64,000 nucleotides of DNA from Calliopsis andreniformis (taxonomy: Eukaryota > Arthropoda > Insecta > Hymenoptera > Andrenidae), in the NCBI RefSeq assembly GCF_051401765.1, contig NC_135069.1, forward strand, positions 12,192,501-12,256,500, read 5' to 3'. Of the stretch, positions 11,529 to 27,519 are shown one piece after another. A program made the position numbers and the translations under genes. The notes under the pieces are model-generated. The model worked only from the letters and a program-made list of their open reading frames with translations, made no database searches and was not told the origin of the DNA. The stretch's first letter is position 1, and every line of letters begins with the position of its first letter.

Positions 11529-12067
11529 ACTATGAAACATAATAACCATAATAATCGTAGTAATAACCATATTAAACCTGTAAACAATCATAATAACCAT
11601 TATAATAGCCATAAAACCTATAATAACCATAATAGCCATAATAGTCTGAATGATAACCATAATAACCATACTATCAACCATAATAACCATAGTAATCGTC
11701 ATAATAACCACAACAATCATAAACATCGTAGTAATAATCATAATAATCGTAGCGACAATCATAATATCTGTAATAATCATAGTAATAGTTATACTAACTG
11801 TAATAGTCACAACATCGTAATAATAAACAGAATTGCCATGGAAATAACCTTAATAATCGTTATTATAGCTATAATTATCGTAATGGTCATAATCAACAGA
11901 CTAAACTTAGTGATGATCATAATATACGTTATAATTATACTATGAAACATAATAATCATAATAATCATAGTAATAACCATATTAAACCTGGAAACAATCA
12001 TAATAACCATTATAGTAGCCATAAAACCTATAATAACCATAATAGCCATAATAGTCTGAATGATAAC

Positions 12068-13186
12068 CATAATAACCATACTATCAACCATAATAACCAT
12101 AGTAATCGTCATAATAACCACAACAATCATAAACATCGTAGTAATAATCATAATAATCGTAGCGACAATCATAATAGCTGTAATAACCATAGTAATAGTT
12201 ATACTAACTGTAATAATCACGACATCGTAATAATAAACAGAATTGCCATGGAAATAACCTTAATAACCGTTATTATAGCCACACTAATCGTAATAGTCTT
12301 AATCACCAGAATAATCTTAGTGATGATCATAATATACGTCATAATCATACTATGAAACATAATAATCATAATAATCATAATAATATCCATAATAAGCCCG
12401 GAAACATTCATAATAACCTTTATAATAGCCATAAAAACCATAATAATCATAATAGCCATAATAATCTGAATGATAATCATAATAAGCATACTATCAACCA
12501 TAATAATCATTGTAATCGTCATAATAACCACAACAGACATAAAAATCGTAGTAATAATCATAATAATCCTAGCAGCAATCATAATAGCTGTAATAATCAT
12601 ATTAATAGTTTTACTAACTGTAACAACCATAACATCGTTATAATAAACAGAATTATCATGGAAATAACCTTAATAATATTTATAATAGCCATAATAATCG
12701 TGATAGCCATAATCACCAGAATAATCTTAGTGATGATCAACATATTTGTCAAAATCATACTATGAAACATAATAATCATAATAATCATAATAATAACCAT
12801 AATAAACTTGGAAACATTCATAATAACCTTTATAATAGCCATAAAAGCCATAATAATCATAATAGCCATAATAATCCGAATGATAATCATTATAACCATT
12901 ACTATCAACCATAATAATCATAGTATTCGTCATAATAACCACAACAGTCATAAAAATCGTAGTAATAATCATAATAATCCTAGTAGCAATCATAATAGCT
13001 GTAACAATCATAGTAATAGTTTTACTAACTGTAACAACAATAACATCGTTACAATAAACAGAATTATCATGGAAATAAACTTAATAATCTTTATAATAGC
13101 CATAATACCGGTGATAGCCATAATCACCAGAATAATCTTAGTGATGATCATAATATTCGTCAAAATCATACTATGAAACATAATAA
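12068..13186 (+). repeat. Two-monomer block (12352 + 12762 types), first copy
   Basis: Matches 15348-16466 at 3,280 bp (eight monomers) with a few substitutions. The block also recurs around 29588-30236, 40264-40912 and 51741-52561. The second monomer is 411 bp because of an extra T in CCATTACTATC (seen at 12762, 16042, 29998, 40674, 52151, 61189). Confidence 0.75.
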
Positions 13187-13582
13187 TCGTGATAACCATA
13201 ATAATAACAATAATAAACCTGGAAACAATCATAATAACCATTATAATAGACATAAAAACCATAATAATCATAATAGCCATAATAATCTGAATGATAATCA
13301 TTCTAACCATACTATCAACCATAATAATCATAGTATTCGTCATAATAACCACAAAAGTCATAAAAATCGTAGTAATAATCATAATAATCCTAGCAGCAAT
13401 CATAATAGCTGTAATAATCATAGTAATAGTTATACTAACTGTAATAATCACAACATCGTAGTAATAAACAGAATTGCCATGGAAATAACCTTATTAACCG
13501 TTATTATAGCCACACTAATCGTAATATTCTTAATCACCAGAATAATCTTAGTGATGATCATAATATAGGTCATAATCATACT

Positions 13583-14811
13583 ATGAAACATAATAATCAT
13601 AATAATCATAATCATAACCATAATAAGTCCGGAAAAATTCATAATAACCTTTATAATAGCCATAAAAACCATAATAATCATAATAGCCATAATAATCTGA
13701 ATGATAATCATAATAAGCATACTATGAACCATAATAATCATTGTATTCATCATAATAACCACAACAGACATAAAAATCGTAGTAATAATCATAATAATCC
13801 TAGGAGCAATCATAATAGCTGTAATAATCATAGTAATAGTTTTACTAACTGTAACAACCATAACATCGTTATAATAAACAGAATTATCATGGAAATAACC
13901 TTAATAATCGTTATTATAGCTATAATTATCGTAATAAGCATAATCACCATAATAATCCTAGTGATGATCATAATATTCGTCATAATCATACTATGAAATA
14001 TAATAATCATAATAATCATAATAATAACCATAATAAACCTGGAACCATTCATAATAACCATTATGATAGCCACAAAAACCATAATAATCATAATAGCCAT
14101 AATAATCTAAAGGATAATCATAATAACCACACTTTCAACTATAATAATCATAGTAATCGTCATAATAATGACAACAATCATAGCAACCGTAATAATAATC
14201 ATAATAATTCTAGCAACAATCATAATAGCTGTAATATTCATAGTAATAGTTTTACTAACTGTAACAACCATAACATCGATATAATAAACAGAATTATCAT
14301 GGAAATAACCTTAATAATCGTTATTATAGCCATAATAATCGTAATAGTCATAATCAGCAGAATAATCTTAGAGATGATCATAATATTCGTCATAATCATA
14401 CTATGAAACGTAATAATCATAATAAACATAATAATAACAATAATAGCCCTCGAAAAATCATAAAAACCATTTTGATAGCCATAAAAACAATAATAACCAT
14501 AATAGACATAATAATCCAAATGATAATCATAATAACCACACTATCAACCATAATAATCATAGTAATCGTCATTATAAACACAACAATCATAACAACAGTA
14601 GTAATAATCATAAGAATCCTAGCAACAATCATAACAGCTGTAATAATCCTAGTAATAGTTATACTAACTGTAATAATCATAACACCGTAATAATAAACAG
14701 AATTATCATGGAAATAACCTTAATAATCGTTATTATAGCTATAATTATCGTAATAGTCATAAGCAACAGACTAATCTTAGTGATGATCATAATATACGTC
14801 ATAATCAAACT
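13583..14811 (+). repeat. Three-monomer block P-Q-R, copy 1
   Basis: P (13583) has AATCATAATCATAACC and CATACTATGAACC. Q (13993) starts ATGAAATATAAT and has GGAACCATTC. R (14403) starts ATGAAACGTAAT, has AGCCCTCGAAAAATC and is 409 bp. The same order recurs at 25881 (offset 12,298), 36557 and 41905. Confidence 0.8.
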
Positions 14812-15347
14812 ATGAAACATAATAATCATAATAATCATAGTAATAACCATATTAAACCTGGAAACAATCATAATAACCATTATAGTAGCCATAAAACCTA
14901 TAAAAACCATAATAGTCATAATAATCTGAATGATAATCATAATAACCATACTATCAACCATAATAACCGTAGTAATCGTTATAATAACCACAACAATCAT
15001 AAAAATTGTAGTAATAATCATAATAATCGTAGCGACAACCATAATAGCTGTAATAATCATTGTAATAGTTATACTAACTGTAATAATCATAACACCGTAA
15101 TAATAAACAGAATTATCATGGAAATAACCTTAATAATCGTTATTATAGCTATAATTATCGTAATAGTCATAATCAACAGACTAATCTTAGTGATGATCAT
15201 AATATACGTCATAATCATACTATGAAACATAATAATCATAATAATCATAGTAATAACCATATTAAACCTGGAAACAATCATAATAACCATTATAATAGCC
15301 ATAAAAGCTATAATAACCATAATAGCCATAATAATCTGAATGATAAT

Positions 15348-16466
15348 CATAATAACCATACTATCAACCATAATAACCATAGTAATCGTCATAATAACCA
15401 CAACAATCATAAACATCGTAGTAATAATCATAATAATCGTAGCGACAATCATAATAGCTGTAATAATCATAGTAATAGTTATACTAACTGTAATAATCAC
15501 GACATCGTAATAATAAACAGAATTGCCATGGAAATAACCTTAATAACCGTTATTATAGCCACACTAATCGTAATAGTCTTAATCACCAGAATAATCTTAG
15601 TGATGATCATAATATACGTCATAATCATACTATGAAACATAATAATCATAATAATCATAATAATATCCATAATAAGCCCGGAAACATTCATAATAACCTT
15701 TATAATAGCCATAAAAACCATAATAATCATAATAGCCATAATAATCTGAATGATAATCATAATAAGCATACTATCAACCATAATAATCATTGTAATCGTC
15801 ATAATAACCACAACAGACATAAAAATCGTAGTAATAATCATAATAATCCTAGCAGCAATCATAATAGCTGTAATAATCGTATTAATAGTTTTACTAACTG
15901 TAACAACCATAACATCGTTATAATAAACAGAATTATCATGGAAATAACCTTAATAATATTTATAATAGCCATAATAATCGTGATAGCCATAATCACCAGA
16001 ATAATCTTAGTGATGATCAACATATTTGTCAAAATCATACTATGAAACATAATAATCATAATAATCATAATAATAACCATAATAAACTTGGAAACATTCA
16101 TAATAACCTTTATAATAGCCATAAAAGCCATAATAATCATAATAGCCATAATAATCCGAATGATAATCATTATAACCATTACTATCAACCATAATAATCA
16201 TAGTATTCGTCATAATAACCACAACAGTCATAAAAATCGTAGTAATAATCATAATAATCCTAGTAGCAATCATAATAGCTGTAATAATCATAGTAATAGT
16301 TTTACTAACTGTAACAACAATAACATCGTTACAATAAACAGAATTATCATGGAAATAAACTTAATAATCTTTATAATAGCCATAATACCGGTGATAGCCA
16401 TAATCACCAGAATAATCTTAGTGATGATCATAATATTCGTCAAAATCATACTATGAAACATAATAA
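15348..16466 (+). repeat. Two-monomer block (12352 + 12762 types), second copy
   Basis: Copy of 12068-13186. Differences include A/G at about 15879. It includes a 411-bp monomer at 16042. Past about 16466 the two copies differ (monomer 13173 has ATCGTGATAACC, monomer 16453 does not). Confidence 0.75.
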
Positions 16467-16893
16467 TCATAATAATCATAATAATAACCATAATAAACAT
16501 GGAAACAATCATAATAACCGTTGTAATAGCTATAATAACCATAAAGATCATAATAGCCATAATATTCTGTATGATAATCATAATAACCACACTATCAACC
16601 ATAATAATCATAGTATTCGTCATAATAACCACAAAAGTCATAAAAATCGTAGTAATAATCATAATAATCCTAGCAGCAATCATAATAGCTGTAATAATCA
16701 TAGTAATAGTTTTACTAACTGTAACAACAATAACATCGTTATAATAAACAGGATTATCATGGAAATAGCCTTAATAATCTTTATAATAGCCATAATAATC
16801 GTGATGGCCATAATCACCAGAATAATCTTAGTGATGATCAAAATATTTGTCAAAATCATACTATGAAACATAATAATCATAATAATCATAATA

Positions 16894-18943
16894 ATAACCA
16901 TAATAAACTTGGAAACAATGATAATAGCCATTCTAATAGCCATAATATCCATAATGATCATAATAGCCATAATGTTCTTAATGATAATCATAATAACCAC
17001 ACTATCAACCATAATAATCATAGTAATCGTCATTATAAACACAACAATCATAAAAACCGTAGTAATAATCATAAGAATCCTAGCAACAATCATAACAGCT
17101 GTAATAATAATAGTAATAGTTTTACTAACTGTAACATCCATAACATCGTTATAATAAACAGAATTATCATGGAAATAACCTTAATAATCTTTATAATAGC
17201 CATAATAATCGTGATAGCCATAATCACCAGAATAATCTTAGTGATGATCAAAATATTTGTCAAAATCATACTATGAAACATAATAATCATAATAATCATA
17301 ATAATAACCATAATAAACTTGGAAACAATCATAATAACTTTTATAATAGCCATAAAAACCATAATAACCATAATAGCCATAATAATCTGAATGATAATCA
17401 TAATAACCACACTATCAACCATAATAATCATAGTAATCGTCATAATAAACACAACAGTCATAAAAATCGTAGTAATAATCATAATAATCCTAGCAACAAT
17501 CATAATAGCCGTAATAATCATAGTAATAGTTTTACTAACTGTAATAACAATAACATCGTTGTAATAAACAGAATAATCATCGAAATAACCTTAATAATCG
17601 TTATTACAACCATAATAATCGTAATAGTCATAATCACCAGAATGATCTTTGTGGTGACCATAATATTCGTCATAATCATACTATGAAACATAATCATCAT
17701 AATAATCATAATAATAACCATAATAAACCTGGAAACATTCATAATAACCATTATCATAGCCACAAAAACCATTATAATCATAATAGCCATTATAATCTAA
17801 AGGATAATCATAATAACCACACTTTCAACCATAATAATCATAGTAATCGTCATAATAACGACAACAATCATAGCAACCGTAATAATAATCATAATAATTC
17901 TAGCAACAATCATAATAGCTGTAATATTCATAGTAATAGTTTTACTAACTGTAACAGCCATAACATAGATATAATAAACAGAATTATCATGGAAATAACC
18001 TTAATAATCGTTATTATAGCCACAATAACCGTAATAGTCATAATCACCAGAATGATCTTTGTGGTGACCATAATATGCGTCATAATCATACTATGAAACA
18101 TAATAATCATAATAATCATAATAATAACCATAATATACCTGGAAACATTCATAATAACCATTATCATAGCCACAAAAACCATAATAATCATAATAGCCAT
18201 AATAATCTGAATGATAATCATTCTAACCATATTATCAACCATAATAATCATAGTATTCGTCATAATAACCACAAAAGTCATAAAAATCGTAGTAATAATC
18301 ATAATAATCCTAGCAGCAATCATAATAGCTGTAATAATCATAGTAATAGTTATACTAACTGAAATAATCACAACATCGTAGTAATAAACAGAATTGCCAT
18401 GGAAATAACCTTAATAACCGTTATTATAGCCACACTAATCGTAATAGTCTTAATCACCAGAATAATCTTAGTGATGATCATAATATAGGTCATAATCATA
18501 CTATGAAACATAATAATCATAATAATCATAATAATAACCATAATAAGCCCGGAAAAATTCATAATAACCTTTATAATAGCCATAAAAACCATAATAATCA
18601 TAATAGCCATAATAATCTGAATGATAATCATAATAAGCATACTATCAACCATAATAATCATTGTATTCGTCATAATAACCACAACAGACATAAAATTCGT
18701 AGTAATAATCATAATAATCCTAGCAGCAATCATAATAGCTGTAATAATCATAGTAATAGTTTTACTAACTGTAACAACCATAACATCGATATAATAAACA
18801 GAATTATCATGGAAATAACCTTAATAATCGTTATTATAGCCACAATAACCGTAATAGTCATAATCACCAGAATAATCTTTGTGATGACCATAATATTCGT
18901 CATAATCATACTATGAAACATAATAATCATAATAATCATAATG
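16894..18943 (+). repeat. Higher-order repeat (five monomers, 2,050 bp), copy 1
   Basis: Monomer order E (16863), A (17273), B (17683), C (18093), D (18503). Markers: E GGAAACAATGATAATAGCC; A GGAAACAATCATAATAACTT; B starts ATGAAACATAATCATC; C has AATATACCTGG; D has AAGCCCGGAAAAATTC. It differs from copy 2 at 16979 (T, against G at 19029). Confidence 0.85.
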
Positions 18944-20993
18944 ATAACCATAATAAACTTGGAAACAATGATAATAGCCATTCTAATAGCCATAATATCC
19001 ATAATGATCATAATAGCCATAATGTTCTGAATGATAATCATAATAACCACACTATCAACCATAATAATCATAGTAATCGTCATTATAAACACAACAATCA
19101 TAAAAACCGTAGTAATAATCATAAGAATCCTAGCAACAATCATAACAGCTGTAATAATAATAGTAATAGTTTTACTAACTGTAACATCCATAACATCGTT
19201 ATAATAAACAGAATTATCATGGAAATAACCTTAATAATCTTTATAATAGCCATAATAATCGTGATAGCCATAATCACCAGAATAATCTTAGTGATGATCA
19301 AAATATTTGTCAAAATCATACTATGAAACATAATAATCATAATAATCATAATAATAACCATAATAAACTTGGAAACAATCATAATAACTTTTATAATAGC
19401 CATAAAAACCATAATAACCATAATAGCCATAATAATCTGAATGATAATCATAATAACCACACTATCAACCATAATAATCATAGTAATCGTCATAATAAAC
19501 ACAACAGTCATAAAAATCGTAGTAATAATCATAATAATCCTAGCAACAATCATAATAGCCGTAATAATCATAGTAATAGTTTTACTAACTGTAATAACAA
19601 TAACATCGTTGTAATAAACAGAATAATCATCGAAATAACCTTAATAATCGTTATTACAACCATAATAATCGTAATAGTCATAATCACCAGAATGATCTTT
19701 GTGGTGACCATAATATTCGTCATAATCATACTATGAAACATAATCATCATAATAATCATAATAATAACCATAATAAACCTGGAAACATTCATAATAACCA
19801 TTATCATAGCCACAAAAACCATTATAATCATAATAGCCATTATAATCTAAAGGATAATCATAATAACCACACTTTCAACCATAATAATCATAGTAATCGT
19901 CATAATAACGACAACAATCATAGCAACCGTAATAATAATCATAATAATTCTAGCAACAATCATAATAGCTGTAATATTCATAGTAATAGTTTTACTAACT
20001 GTAACAGCCATAACATAGATATAATAAACAGAATTATCATGGAAATAACCTTAATAATCGTTATTATAGCCACAATAACCGTAATAGTCATAATCACCAG
20101 AATGATCTTTGTGGTGACCATAATATGCGTCATAATCATACTATGAAACATAATAATCATAATAATCATAATAATAACCATAATATACCTGGAAACATTC
20201 ATAATAACCATTATCATAGCCACAAAAACCATAATAATCATAATAGCCATAATAATCTGAATGATAATCATTCTAACCATATTATCAACCATAATAATCA
20301 TAGTATTCGTCATAATAACCACAAAAGTCATAAAAATCGTAGTAATAATCATAATAATCCTAGCAGCAATCATAATAGCTGTAATAATCATAGTAATAGT
20401 TATACTAACTGAAATAATCACAACATCGTAGTAATAAACAGAATTGCCATGGAAATAACCTTAATAACCGTTATTATAGCCACACTAATCGTAATAGTCT
20501 TAATCACCAGAATAATCTTAGTGATGATCATAATATAGGTCATAATCATACTATGAAACATAATAATCATAATAATCATAATAATAACCATAATAAGCCC
20601 GGAAAAATTCATAATAACCTTTATAATAGCCATAAAAACCATAATAATCATAATAGCCATAATAATCTGAATGATAATCATAATAAGCATACTATCAACC
20701 ATAATAATCATTGTATTCGTCATAATAACCACAACAGACATAAAATTCGTAGTAATAATCATAATAATCCTAGCAGCAATCATAATAGCTGTAATAATCA
20801 TAGTAATAGTTTTACTAACTGTAACAACCATAACATCGATATAATAAACAGAATTATCATGGAAATAACCTTAATAATCGTTATTATAGCCACAATAACC
20901 GTAATAGTCATAATCACCAGAATAATCTTTGTGATGACCATAATATTCGTCATAATCATACTATGAAACATAATAATCATAATAATCATAATG
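18944..20993 (+). repeat. Higher-order repeat, copy 2
   Basis: Same E-A-B-C-D order, starts 18913, 19323, 19733, 20143, 20553. Every variant base I checked agrees with copies 1 or 3. Its second part lies within the 10,676-bp duplication. Confidence 0.85.
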
Positions 20994-23043
20994 ATAACCA
21001 TAATAAACTTGGAAACAATGATAATAGCCATTCTAATAGCCATAATATCCATAATGATCATAATAGCCATAATGTTCTGAATGATAATCATAATAACCAC
21101 ACTATCAACCATAATAATCATAGTAATCGTCATTATAAACACAACAATCATAAAAACCGTAGTAATAATCATAAGAATCCTAGCAACAATCATAACAGCT
21201 GTAATAATAATAGTAATAGTTTTACTAACTGTAACATCCATAACATCGTTATAATAAACAGAATTATCATGGAAATAACCTTAATAATCTTTATAATAGC
21301 CATAATAATCGTGATAGCCATAATCACCAGAATAATCTTAGTGATGATCAAAATATTTGTCAAAATCATACTATGAAACATAATAATCATAATAATCATA
21401 ATAATAACCATAATAAACTTGGAAACAATCATAATAACTTTTATAATAGCCATAAAAACCATAATAACCATAATAGCCATAATAATCTGAATGATAATCA
21501 TAATAACCACACTATCAACCATAATAATCATAGTAATCGTCATAATAAACACAACAGTCATAAAAATCGTAGTAATAATCATAATAATCCTAGCAACAAT
21601 CATAATAGCCGTAATAATCATAGTAATAGTTTTACTAACTGTAATAACAATAACATCGTTGTAATAAACAGAATAATCATCGAAATAACCTTAATAATCG
21701 TTATTACAACCATAATAATCGTAATAGTCATAATCACCAGAATGATCTTTGTGGTGACCATAATATTCGTCATAATCATACTATGAAACATAATCATCAT
21801 AATAATCATAATAATAACCATAATAAACCTGGAAACATTCATAATAACCATTATCATAGCCACAAAAACCATTATAATCATAATAGCCATTATAATCTAA
21901 AGGATAATCATAATAACCACACTTTCAACCATAATAATCATAGTAATCGTCATAATAACGACAACAATCATAGCAACCGTAATAATAATCATAATAATTC
22001 TAGCAACAATCATAATAGCTGTAATATTCATAGTAATAGTTTTACTAACTGTAACAACCATAACATAGATATAATAAACAGAATTATCATGGAAATAACC
22101 TTAATAATCGTTATTATAGCCACAATAACCGTAATAGTCATAATCACCAGAATGATCTTTGTGGTGACCATAATATGCGTCATAATCATACTATGAAACA
22201 TAATAATCATAATAATCATAATAATAACCATAATATACCTGGAAACATTCATAATAACCATTATCATAGACACAAAAACCATAATAATCATAATAGCCAT
22301 AATAATCTGAATGATAATCATTCTAACCATATTATCAACCATAATAATCATAGTATTCGTCATAATAACCACAAAAGTCATAAAAATCGTAGTAATAATC
22401 ATAATAATCCTAGCAGCAATCATAATAGCTGTAATAATCATAGTAATAGTTATACTAACTGAAATAATCACAACATCGTAGTAATAAACAGAATTGCCAT
22501 GGAAATAACCTTAATAACCGTTATTATAGCCACACTAATCGTAATAGTCTTAATCACCAGAATAATCTTAGTGATGATCATAATATAGGTCATAATCATA
22601 CTATGAAACATAATAATCATAATAATCATAATAATAACCATAATAAGCCCGGAAAAATTCATAATAACCTTTATAATAGCCATAAAAACCATAATAATCA
22701 TAATAGCCATAATAATCTGAATGATAATCATAATAAGCATACTATCAACCATAATAATCATTGTATTCGTCATAATAACCACAACAGACATAAAATTCGT
22801 AGTAATAATCATAATAATCCTAGCAGCAATCATAATAGCTGTAATAATCATAGTAATAGTTTTACTAACTGTAACAACCATAACATCGATATAATAAACA
22901 GAATTATCATGGAAATAACCTTAATAATCGTTATTATAGCCACAATAACCGTAATAGTCATAATCACCAGAATAATCTTTGTGATGACCATAATATTCGT
23001 CATAATCATACTATGAAACATAATAATCATAATAATCATAATG
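20994..23043 (+). repeat. Higher-order repeat, copy 3
   Basis: Same order, starts 20963, 21373, 21783, 22193, 22603. It has private changes at 22056 (A for G) and 22270 (A for C). It ends where the next monomer (23013) switches to the AATGAACCTGG type near 23054. Confidence 0.85.
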
Positions 23044-25880
23044 ATAACCATAATGAACCTGGAAACATTCATAATAACCATTATCATAGCCATAAAAACC
23101 ATAATAATCATAATAGCCATAATAATCTAAAATATAATCATAATAACCACACTATCAACCATAACAATCGTAGTAATCGTCATAATAACGACAACAATCC
23201 TAGCAATCGTAATAATAATCATAATAATCATAGCAACAATCATAATAGCAGTAATAATCATAGTAATAGTTATACTAACTGTAATAATCACAACATCGTA
23301 ATAATAAACAGAATTACCATGGAAATAACCTTAGTAATCGTTATTATAGCCATAATAACCGTACTAGTCATAATCACCAGAATAATCTTTGTGATGACCA
23401 TAATATTCGTCATAATCATACTATGAAACATAATAATCATAATAATCATAATAATAACCATAATAAACCTGGAAACATTCATAATAACCATTATCATAGC
23501 CGTAAAAACCATAATAATCATAATAGCCATAATAATCTAAAATATAATCATAATAACCACACTATCAACCATAATAATCGTAGTAATCGTCATAATAACG
23601 ACAGCAATCCTAGCAATCGTAATAATAATCATAATAATCATAGCAACAATCATAATAGCAGTAATAATCATAGTAATAGTTATACTAACTGTAATAATCA
23701 CAACATCGTAATAATAAACAGAATTACCATGGAAATAACCTTAGTAATCGTTATTATAGCCAAAATAACCGTAATAGTCATAATCACCAGAATAATCTTT
23801 GTGATGACCATAATATTCGTCATAATCATACTATGAAACATAATAATCATAATAAACATAATAATAACAATAATAAACCTGGAAAAATCATAATAACCTT
23901 TTTGATAGCCATAAAACCAATAATAATCATAATAGCCATAATAATCTGAATGATAATCATTCTAACCATACTATCAACCATAATAATCATAGTATTCGTC
24001 ATAATAACCACAAAAGTCATAAAAATCGTAGTAATAATCATAATAATCCTAGCAGCAATCATAATAGCTGTAATAATCATAGTAATAGTTATACTAACTG
24101 AAATAATCACAACATCGTAGTAATAAACAGAATTGCCATGGAAATAACCTTAATAACCGTTATTATAGCCACACTAATCGTAATAGTCTTAATCACCAGA
24201 ATAATCTTAGTGATGATCATAATATAGGTCATAATCATACTATGAAACATAATAATCATAATAATCATAATAATAACCATAATAAGCCCGGAAAAATTCA
24301 TAATAACCTTTATAATAGCCATAAAAACCATAATAATCATAATAGCCATAATAATCTGAATGATAATCATAATAAGCATACTATCAACCATAATAATCAT
24401 TGTATTCGTCATAATAACCACAACAGACATAAAATTCGTAGTAATAATCATAATAATCCTAGCAGCAATCATAATAGCTGTAATAATCATAGTAATAGTT
24501 TTACTAACTGTAACAACCATAACATCGATATAATAAACAGAATTATCATGGAAATAACCTTAATAATCGTTATTATAGCCACAATAACCGTAATAGTCAT
24601 AATCACCAGAATAATCTTTGTGATGACCATAATATTCGTCATAATCATACTATGAAACATAATAATCATAATAATCATAATGATAACCATAATGAACCTG
24701 GAAACATTCATAATAACCATTATCATAGCCATAAAAACCATAATAATCATAATAGCCATAATAATCTAAAATATAATCATAATAACCACACTATCAACCA
24801 TAACAATCGTAGTAATCGTCATAAGAACGACAACAATCCTAGCAATCGTAATAATAATCATAATAATCATAGCAACAATCATAATAGCAGTAATAATCAT
24901 AGTAATAGTTATACTAACTGTAATAATCACAACATCGTAATAATAAACAGAATTACCATGGAAATAACCTTAGTAATCGTTATTATAGCCATAATAACCG
25001 TACTAGTCATAATCACCAGAATAATCTTTGTGATGACCATAATATTCGTCATAATCATACTATGAAACATAATAATCATAATAATCATAATAATAACCAT
25101 AATAAACCTGGAAACATTCATAATAACCATTATCATAGCCGTAAAAACCATAATAATCATAATAGCCATAATAATCTAAAATATAATCATAATAACCACA
25201 CTATCAACCATAATAATCGTAGTAATCGTCATAATAACGACAGCAATCCTAGCAATCGTAATAATAATCATAATAATCATAGCAACAATCATAAAAGCAG
25301 TAATAATCATAGTAATAGTTATACTAACTGTAATAATCACAACATCGTAATAATAAACAGAATTACCATGGAAATAACCTTAGTAATCGTTATTATAGCC
25401 AAAATAACCGTAATAGTCATAATCACCAGAATAATCTTTGTGATGACCATAATATTCGTCATAATCATACTATGAAACATAATAATCATAATAAACATAA
25501 TAATAACAATAATAAACCTGGAAAAATCATAATAACCTTTTTGATAGCCATAAAACCCATAATAATCATAATAGCCATAATAATCTGAATGATAATCATT
25601 CTAACCATACTATCAACCATAATAATCATAGTATTCGTCATAATAACCACAAAAGTCATAAAAATCGTAGTAATAATCATAATAATCCTAGCAGCAATCA
25701 TAATAGCTGTAATAATCATAGTAATAGTTATACTAACTGTAATAATCACAACATCGTAGTAATAAACAGAATTGCCATGGAAATAACCTTAATAACCGTT
25801 ATTATAGCCACACTAATCGTAATATTCTTAATCACCAGAATAATCTTAGTGATGATCATAATATAGGTCATAATCATACT

Positions 25881-27109
25881 ATGAAACATAATAATCATAA
25901 TAATCATAATCATAACCATAATAAGTCCGGAAAAATTCATAATAACCTTTATAATAGCCATAAAAACCATAATAATCATAATAGCCATAATAATCTGAAT
26001 GATAATCATAATAAGCATACTATGAACCATAATAATCATTGTATTCATCATAATAACCACAACAGACATAAAAATCGTAGTAATAATCATAATAATCCTA
26101 GGAGCAATCATAATAGCTGTAATAATCATAGTAATAGTTTTACTAACTGTAACAACCATAACATCGTTATAATAAACAGAATTATCATGGAAATAACCTT
26201 AATAATCGTTATTATAGCTATAATTATCGTAATAAGCATAATCACCATAATAATCCTAGTGATGATCATAATATTCGTCATAATCATACTATGAAATATA
26301 ATAATCATAATAATCATAATAATAACCATAATAAACCTGGAACCATTCATAATAACCATTATGATAGCCACAAAAACCATAATAATCATAATAGCCATAA
26401 TAATCTAAAGGATAATCATAATAACCACACTTTCAACTATAATAATCATAGTAATCGTCATAATAATGACAACAATCATAGCAACCGTAATAATAATCAT
26501 AATAATTCTAGCAACAATCATAATAGCTGTAATATTCATAGTAATAGTTTTACTAACTGTAACAACCATAACATCGATATAATAAACAGAATTATCATGG
26601 AAATAACCTTAATAATCGTTATTATAGCCATAATAATCGTAATAGTCATAATCAGCAGAATAATCTTAGAGATGATCATAATATTCGTCATAATCATACT
26701 ATGAAACGTAATAATCATAATAAACATAATAATAACAATAATAGCCCTCGAAAAATCATAAAAACCATTTTGATAGCCATAAAAACAATAATAACCATAA
26801 TAGACATAATAATCCAAATGATAATCATAATAACCACACTATCAACCATAATAATCATAGTAATCGTCATTATAAACACAACAATCATAACAACAGTAGT
26901 AATAATCATAAGAATCCTAGCAACAATCATAACAGCTGTAATAATCCTAGTAATAGTTATACTAACTGTAATAATCATAACACCGTAATAATAAACAGAA
27001 TTATCATGGAAATAACCTTAATAATCGTTATTATAGCTATAATTATCGTAATAGTCATAAGCAACAGACTAATCTTAGTGATGATCATAATATACGTCAT
27101 AATCAAACT
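25881..27109 (+). repeat. Block P-Q-R, copy 2
   Basis: Same three marker monomers as 13583-14811; lies inside the first 10,676-bp duplicate. Confidence 0.8.
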
Positions 27110-27519
27110 ATGAAACATAATAATCATAATAATCATAGTAATAACCATATTAAACCTGGAAACAATCATAATAACCATTATAGTAGCCATAAAACCTATA
27201 ATAACCGTAATAGACATAATAATCTGAATGATAATCATAATAACCATACTATCAACCATAGTAACCATAGTAATCGTCATAATAACTACAACAATCATAA
27301 AAATCGTAGTAATAATCATAATAATCGTAGCGACAATCATAATAGCTGTAATAGTCATAGTAATAGTTATACTAACTGTAATAATCGTAACATCGTAACA
27401 ATAACCAGAATTGCCATGGAAATAACCTTAATAATCGTTATTATAGCCACAATAATCGTAATAGTCATAATCACCAGAATAACCTTAGTGATGATCATAG
27501 TATTCGTCATAATCATACT

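Larger units (their letters stand above)
11122..11531 (+). repeat. Representative 410-bp core monomer
   Basis: The monomer opens with ATGAAACAT and has CCTGGAAAC (TGG at +47), ACTATCAACC (+138), ACTAACTG (+261), CATGGAAATAACC (TGG at +307) and the box CACCAGAATAATCTT-GTGATGA leading into the next start. A hand count of 11122-11221 gives A 51, T 26, C 17, G 6. Most of it reads as CATAATAAT variants. The open frames that cover it (about 137 codons on +) end at a TGA overlapping the next ATG and are judged non-genic. Confidence 0.85.
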
